From Taklimakanibacter sp050246735 (GTDB taxonomy: Bacteria > Pseudomonadota > Alphaproteobacteria > Rhizobiales > Aestuariivirgaceae): a DNA stretch of 64,000 nt. The notes under the pieces were generated by a model. The model was not told the origin of the DNA. It did no database searches and was given only the letters and a program-made list of their open reading frames with translations. The stretch spans positions 1-64,000 of the forward strand of contig JBFWVM010000016.1 of NCBI GenBank assembly GCA_050246735.1. Reading direction: 5' to 3'. The number at the start of each line of letters is the position of its first letter. Position 1 is the first letter of the stretch. The position numbers were made by a program, and so were the translations under genes. This document shows positions 60,805-64,000 of this stretch, one piece after another.

Positions 60805-61635
60805 TCAGTCGCCTCTTTTCTCGGCCACCGCGACGGTGAGCGTCATGGCGAGCGCCAGCGTGGCGGCGAGCGAGCGGAAACCCTCGAAATTCGCTTCCGC
60901 CACCTCGAACCAGATCTCGGCGTCGCGCGCGAGCGGGGAGAAGGCGCTGTCGGTGATCGCGATCACCGGCACATTTGCGCGAACGGCTTGCGCAACCAGC
61001 GAGACGGTCTCGCTGGCATAGGGCGTGAAGCTCACGGCCAGCACCGCATCCCTGGGCGTCGCGAAAGCGATGTCGTTCGATGCAAGCCCGCCGAGGCCGT
61101 CGACCAATGCATGGCGGATGCCGAGCTTGCCGAAGGCATAGGCCATGTAGGAGGAGACGGGAAAGGATCGCCGCAAGCCGATGATATGGATGGTCTGGGC
61201 GGCGGCGAGCCGCCCGACGGCTTTGTCGAGCGCCCTGGAATCGATCCTGCCGCCAAGATCCGAGATCGATTTCTGCGCCGCCTCGCAGAATCCCTCGAAG
61301 AGGATACGGGCCTTCGAGGCCGTTTGCGCATGCTCGCGCAAGTGCGCGATGCGCTCCTCGTAGTTCGGCACCCGGTCGCGCAAGCGGGCGCGGAAGATCT
61401 CCTGCAGCTCGGAAAAGCCCTGATAACCCATGGCCTGGGAAAAGCGGATGAGGGAGGAGGGCTGCACCTGCGCCTGCTCGGCGACCGAGGCGACGGTGCC
61501 GAAGGCGATGTCGTCGGGATTGTCGAGGGCGAAGGCGGCGATCTGGCTCAGGCGCTTGGGCAAGGACTTGCCGCGCTCGATGATCAGCGTTTTGAGACTT
61601 GTGAAATCCCGGGGAGCGATATCGGTCGTCGCCAT
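60805..61635 (-). CDS. iolR: MurR/RpiR-family repressor of inositol catabolism
   Basis: A 276-residue RpiR-type regulator: N-terminal helix-turn-helix (IAFGTVASVAEQAQVQPSSL, IRFSQAMGYQGFSELQEIFR) and a SIS domain (AAQTIHIIGLRRSFPVSSYM, FATPRDAVLAVSFTPYASET) that binds a phosphorylated inositol intermediate. Start at ATG 61635; a TTG at 61647 is less likely. It lies between the iol enzymes and the divergent importer, with matching boxes on both sides. Confidence 0.88.
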   Translation of the reverse strand: MATTDIAPRDFTSLKTLIIERGKSLPKRLSQIAAFALDNPDDIAFGTVASVAEQAQVQPSSLIRFSQAMGYQGFSELQEIFRARLRDRVPNYEERIAHLREHAQTASKARILFEGFCEAAQKSISDLGGRIDSRALDKAVGRLAAAQTIHIIGLRRSFPVSSYMAYAFGKLGIRHALVDGLGGLASNDIAFATPRDAVLAVSFTPYASETVSLVAQAVRANVPVIAITDSAFSPLARDAEIWFEVAEANFEGFRSLAATLALAMTLTVAVAEKRGD

Positions 61636-61655
61636 GACCCATGACAACAGAAGGG

Positions 61656-61670
61656 CTTGACGCCGTCAAG
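61656..61670. promoter_or_regulatory. Dyad and -35 box of the importer promoter
   Basis: CTTGACG (61656-61662) and CGTCAAG (61664-61670) around C form a perfect dyad. TTGACG (61657-61662) with ATAAAT 18 bases on (61681-61686) is a possible promoter whose -10 overlaps the IolR-type box. Confidence 0.35.
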
Positions 61671-61677
61671 CAAAAAT

Positions 61678-61691
61678 GGAATAAATGTTCC
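61678..61691. promoter_or_regulatory. IolR-type operator in front of the sugar importer
   Basis: GGAATAAATGTTCC, an exact GGAA-N6-TTCC box, lying 73 bases before the importer GTG. A second, different dyad AGAATATTCT is at 61711-61720. Confidence 0.65.
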
Positions 61692-61763
61692 AATAACAAA
61701 AATAATTGCCAGAATATTCTATTTTGGCCCGGCGGGCGGGCGCTGACGGGAGGAACGGAGAAG

Positions 61764-62549
61764 GTGAGCACCACCGGCACCCCACTGCTCGAGGCGAAGG
61801 GCATCACGAAGTATTTCGGCGCGATCACGGCCCTGCGCAACGTGAATTTCCATGTGAATGCCGGCGAAGCCCTGGGAGTGGTCGGCGACAATGGCGCCGG
61901 GAAATCCACCTTGATGAAGATCCTGTCCGGCCTCTACCAGCCGAGCGAGGGACATCTCGCCTTCGAGGGCCGGCCGGTCCATTTCTCGAGCCCGCGCGCC
62001 GCCCGCAATATCGGCATCGAAATGGTCTACCAGGACTTCGCGCTCGCCGGGAACCTGCCGATCTATGAGAATATCTATCTCGGCCGCGAGCCCGGCTCGC
62101 GCGTCGGCGGCCTCACAGTCATCGACAGGGCCAAGGAGCGCGAGATGGCGCAGGCCCATCTCGAAAAGCTGAAGATCCATGTCAAGAGCGTCGACCAGCC
62201 GGTAGAGGAACTGTCCGGCGGCCAGCGCCAGGCGGTCGCCATCGCCCGCGCCACCGCCTTCGACGCCAAGATCGTCATCATGGACGAGCCGACCGCGGCG
62301 CTCGCCATCAAGGAGGTCGGCAAGGTGCTCGACCTCATCAAGACGCTGAAGGAGCATGGCGTCGCGGTCATCATCATCTCGCATCGCATGGACGACATCT
62401 TCTATGCCTGCGATCGGGTCATGGCGCTGTTTCACGGCACCAATTTCGCGGACGCACCGCTCAGCGAGACCAATCGCAACGAAGTGATCGGCTGGATCAT
62501 GGGAACGAAGGGCCATACCGGCCAGCTCGCCCATGACAGGGTACAGTGA
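61764..62549 (+). CDS. Sugar ABC transporter ATP-binding protein (FrcA-like), inositol candidate
   Basis: A 261-residue single-domain ABC ATPase: LEAKGITKYFGAITALRNVN, Walker A GDNGAGKST at residues 41-49, signature ELSGGQRQAVAIARA, and Walker B KIVIMDEPTAAL. Start is GTG 61764 with GGAG 4-7 bases upstream; the longer frame to 61641 contains the operator region and no domain. Single-domain FrcA-type ATPases are common in rhizobia; the two-domain IatA type differs. Context beside iolR points to inositol. Confidence 0.85.
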   Translation: MSTTGTPLLEAKGITKYFGAITALRNVNFHVNAGEALGVVGDNGAGKSTLMKILSGLYQPSEGHLAFEGRPVHFSSPRAARNIGIEMVYQDFALAGNLPIYENIYLGREPGSRVGGLTVIDRAKEREMAQAHLEKLKIHVKSVDQPVEELSGGQRQAVAIARATAFDAKIVIMDEPTAALAIKEVGKVLDLIKTLKEHGVAVIIISHRMDDIFYACDRVMALFHGTNFADAPLSETNRNEVIGWIMGTKGHTGQLAHDRVQ

Positions 62550-63532
62550 TGATCAGCAACAATCCGGCGCTCGCGCGGTTTCTCGAAAGCTACGGGATCA
62601 TCGCGGTGGTGATCGTCATGATGGCAATTCTCTATGCTACGCAGCCTCAGACGTTTCTTTCGGCCGGCAACCTCACCAACATCCTCAAGCAGAACGCCTA
62701 TGCCGCCATGCTGGCGCTCGGCATGTTCGTGGTGATCGTCACCGCCGGCATCGATCTGTCGGTCGGGTCGGTGCTGGCGCTGGCGATGATCTGCCTCGCC
62801 GTCGCCGACAGAGCGGGCCTGCCCTGGCCGATCGTCATCCTGATCGGACCCCTGGTCGGCACCGCCGCCGGCCTCGTCAACGGTCTCGGCTACACGCTGC
62901 TCAAGCTGCCGCATCCCTTCATCATGACGCTCGGCACGCTCAATATCGCGCGCGGGCTGACCAGCCTCATCAGCCAAGCGCCGATCTCGGGGCTTCAGCC
63001 GGAAGTGCGCTATGTCGGACAGCAATATTACAGATTTGGCCTGTTCGAAGGGCCGGTCGGCATTCCGGTCAGCTTCTTCCTCGTCGTCATCGCAGCCGTG
63101 GCCCTCTGGTTCTTCCTCAACCGCACCGACATGGGCCGGCATGTTTTTGCGATCGGAGGCAATCCACAGGCGGCGCGCGTATCGGGCATCAATGTCGACC
63201 GGGTGCTGGTCTACGTCTATGCGATCTGCGGCTTTTTTGCCGGCATGGCCGGACTGCTGCTCGCCGGGCGCACCAATTCGGGCTTCCCGCTCGCCGGCCT
63301 CGGCGACGAGCTCGACGCCATTGCGGCGGTGATCATCGGCGGGGCGAGCTTCTTCGGCGGACGCGGCACGGTACTGGGCGTCCTTGCGGGGGTCCTTATC
63401 ATGGGGCTCTTGCGCAACGGGCTCAATCTCAACAATATCAGTCCGTTCTGGCAGCAGATCCTGATCGGCCTCATCATCATCATCGCCGTCTATGTCGACG
63501 TGCTGCGGCGGCGTGCCGCGACACGCAAATGA
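62546..63532 (+). CDS. Sugar ABC transporter permease (RbsC/IatP type)
   Basis: A 328-residue membrane protein of the ribose/inositol permease group, with about 8-10 segments: IIAVVIVMMAILYATQPQTF, LALGMFVVIVTAGIDLSVGS, RTDMGRHVFAIGGNPQAARV, and DELDAIAAVIIGGASFFGGR. The AIGGNxxAAxxSGI loop is the family signature. ATG overlaps the ATPase stop by four bases. Confidence 0.92.
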   Translation: MMISNNPALARFLESYGIIAVVIVMMAILYATQPQTFLSAGNLTNILKQNAYAAMLALGMFVVIVTAGIDLSVGSVLALAMICLAVADRAGLPWPIVILIGPLVGTAAGLVNGLGYTLLKLPHPFIMTLGTLNIARGLTSLISQAPISGLQPEVRYVGQQYYRFGLFEGPVGIPVSFFLVVIAAVALWFFLNRTDMGRHVFAIGGNPQAARVSGINVDRVLVYVYAICGFFAGMAGLLLAGRTNSGFPLAGLGDELDAIAAVIIGGASFFGGRGTVLGVLAGVLIMGLLRNGLNLNNISPFWQQILIGLIIIIAVYVDVLRRRAATRK

Positions 63533-63549
63533 AACGTCGCATCCGGCCT

Positions 63550-63585
63550 CGTCTCCGGGCTGGATGCAGCCAGGTGTCGGAGACG
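63550..63585 (+). other. Stem-loop ahead of the binding-protein gene
   Basis: CGTCTCCG (63550-63557) pairs with CGGAGACG (63578-63585) over 8 bp around a loop with a small GGCT/AGCC stem. It sits 21 bases before the ATG. It may stabilise the binding-protein mRNA; no T-run follows. Confidence 0.45.
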
Positions 63586-63606
63586 TCTTGTCCATGGGAG
63601 GAACAG

Positions 63607-64000
63607 ATGAAGAGATTTCTTGTTGCGGGCGTCGCCGTGGCGGCCCTGAGCTTTGCCGGTTCGGCGGCTTTCGCCGAGCCGATCGTGCTCGACATGAAAG
63701 GCCCGGGTGCCGGCAATCCGTTCTGGGCCGCGGTGCAGGCCGGCGCGGAAGAGAAGGGCAAGGAACTCGGCGTCGAAGTCGTGGTCATGTCGCCGCCGGC
63801 CGAATCCGACGTCCAGGCGCAAATCGCCCAGCTCGAGGACATGCTCGCCAAGGGCATCGCCGGTCTCGCCCTGGCGCCGACCGATCCCAATGCCCTAGCG
63901 CCCGTCGTCGATACCGCCAAGGCCAAGAACGTGCCGGTCGTCTTCGTCGACACCAAGGGCACCAATGAGGGCGTGACCTTCATCGGCACCAACAATGAAG
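63607..64000 (+). CDS. Sugar ABC transporter substrate-binding protein, N-terminal part (3' end off window)
   Basis: 131 residues are visible before the right edge. Signal peptide MKRFLVAGVAVAALSFAGSA, cleaved near residue 23, then a ribose-type periplasmic binding domain (AEPIVLDMKGPGAGNPFWAA, KELGVEVVVMSPPAESDVQA, GIAGLALAPTDPNALAPVVD). GGAGGAACAG precedes the ATG. It completes the importer; inositol is the leading ligand guess from the adjacent iol genes, but the ligand-binding half is mostly outside the window. Confidence 0.88.
   Translation, partial: MKRFLVAGVAVAALSFAGSAAFAEPIVLDMKGPGAGNPFWAAVQAGAEEKGKELGVEVVVMSPPAESDVQAQIAQLEDMLAKGIAGLALAPTDPNALAPVVDTAKAKNVPVVFVDTKGTNEGVTFIGTNNE

Overview
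The window is GC-rich (roughly two-thirds G+C by eye), almost fully coding, and reads as the chromosome of an alphaproteobacterium of the Hyphomicrobiales (Rhizobiales) type. The main reasons are the gene order zapE-mdh-sucC-sucD-sucA-sucB-lpd, a tal-xerC-priA neighbourhood, an inositol cluster with an IolC fused to a DUF2090 domain, single-domain FrcA-like sugar ABC ATPases, and an ECF sigma factor beside a DUF4142 gene. No rRNA, tRNA, CRISPR array, insertion sequence or phage gene was found.

Layout. 1-7.1 kb: the 3' end of an outer-membrane barrel gene with a clear intrinsic terminator, an orphan TPR/ATP-grasp protein, a tripartite tricarboxylate transporter (tctC-tctA-tctB) and three small forward genes. 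7.1-9.3 kb: mmsA (methylmalonate/malonate semialdehyde dehydrogenase) with a perfect operator-like palindrome upstream. 9.3-11.7 kb: a reverse-strand stress island (cupredoxin, DUF4142, ECF sigma factor, folE). Its three transcription starts share a GTAAC/GGAAC - 15 bp - GCATCCAAT promoter that I take to be the sigma factor's own. 11.8-22.2 kb: zapE and the TCA block mdh-sucCDAB-lpd. 22.2-30.7 kb: an FAD amine/amino-acid oxidoreductase, xerC, transaldolase, pabC-pabA-pabB for p-aminobenzoate, and priA, with two strong palindromic intergenic elements.

30.8-64 kb is a run of catabolic gene sets. (a) A GMC alcohol dehydrogenase. (b) A sugar module with a FGGY kinase, a class II aldolase and a SAF-domain oxidoreductase, around an XRE-cupin regulator with a perfect palindrome at its start codon. 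(c) A taurine/sulfonate-type ABC importer co-transcribed with an amidohydrolase and an FAD protein. (d) An 11-gene forward polyol-type operon: a CUT1 ABC transporter, two FGGY kinases, an AraM/EgsA-type glycerol-1-phosphate dehydrogenase, a GpsA-like dehydrogenase, an RpiB isomerase, a SorC regulator and a HAD phosphatase. (e) A myo-inositol block (iolB, iolE, iolD, iolC-DUF2090, iolR), divergent from a sugar ABC importer cut by the right edge.

Inositol carbon would pass through IolE, IolD, IolB and IolC-DUF2090 to malonate semialdehyde, which mmsA can turn into acetyl-CoA for the TCA block; iolG is not in the window. GGAA-N6-TTCC sites sit in front of both iolC and the importer, and a close relative sits in the promoter of operon (d). 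The most novel-looking elements are operon (d), whose substrate I cannot assign, and the ECF regulon.
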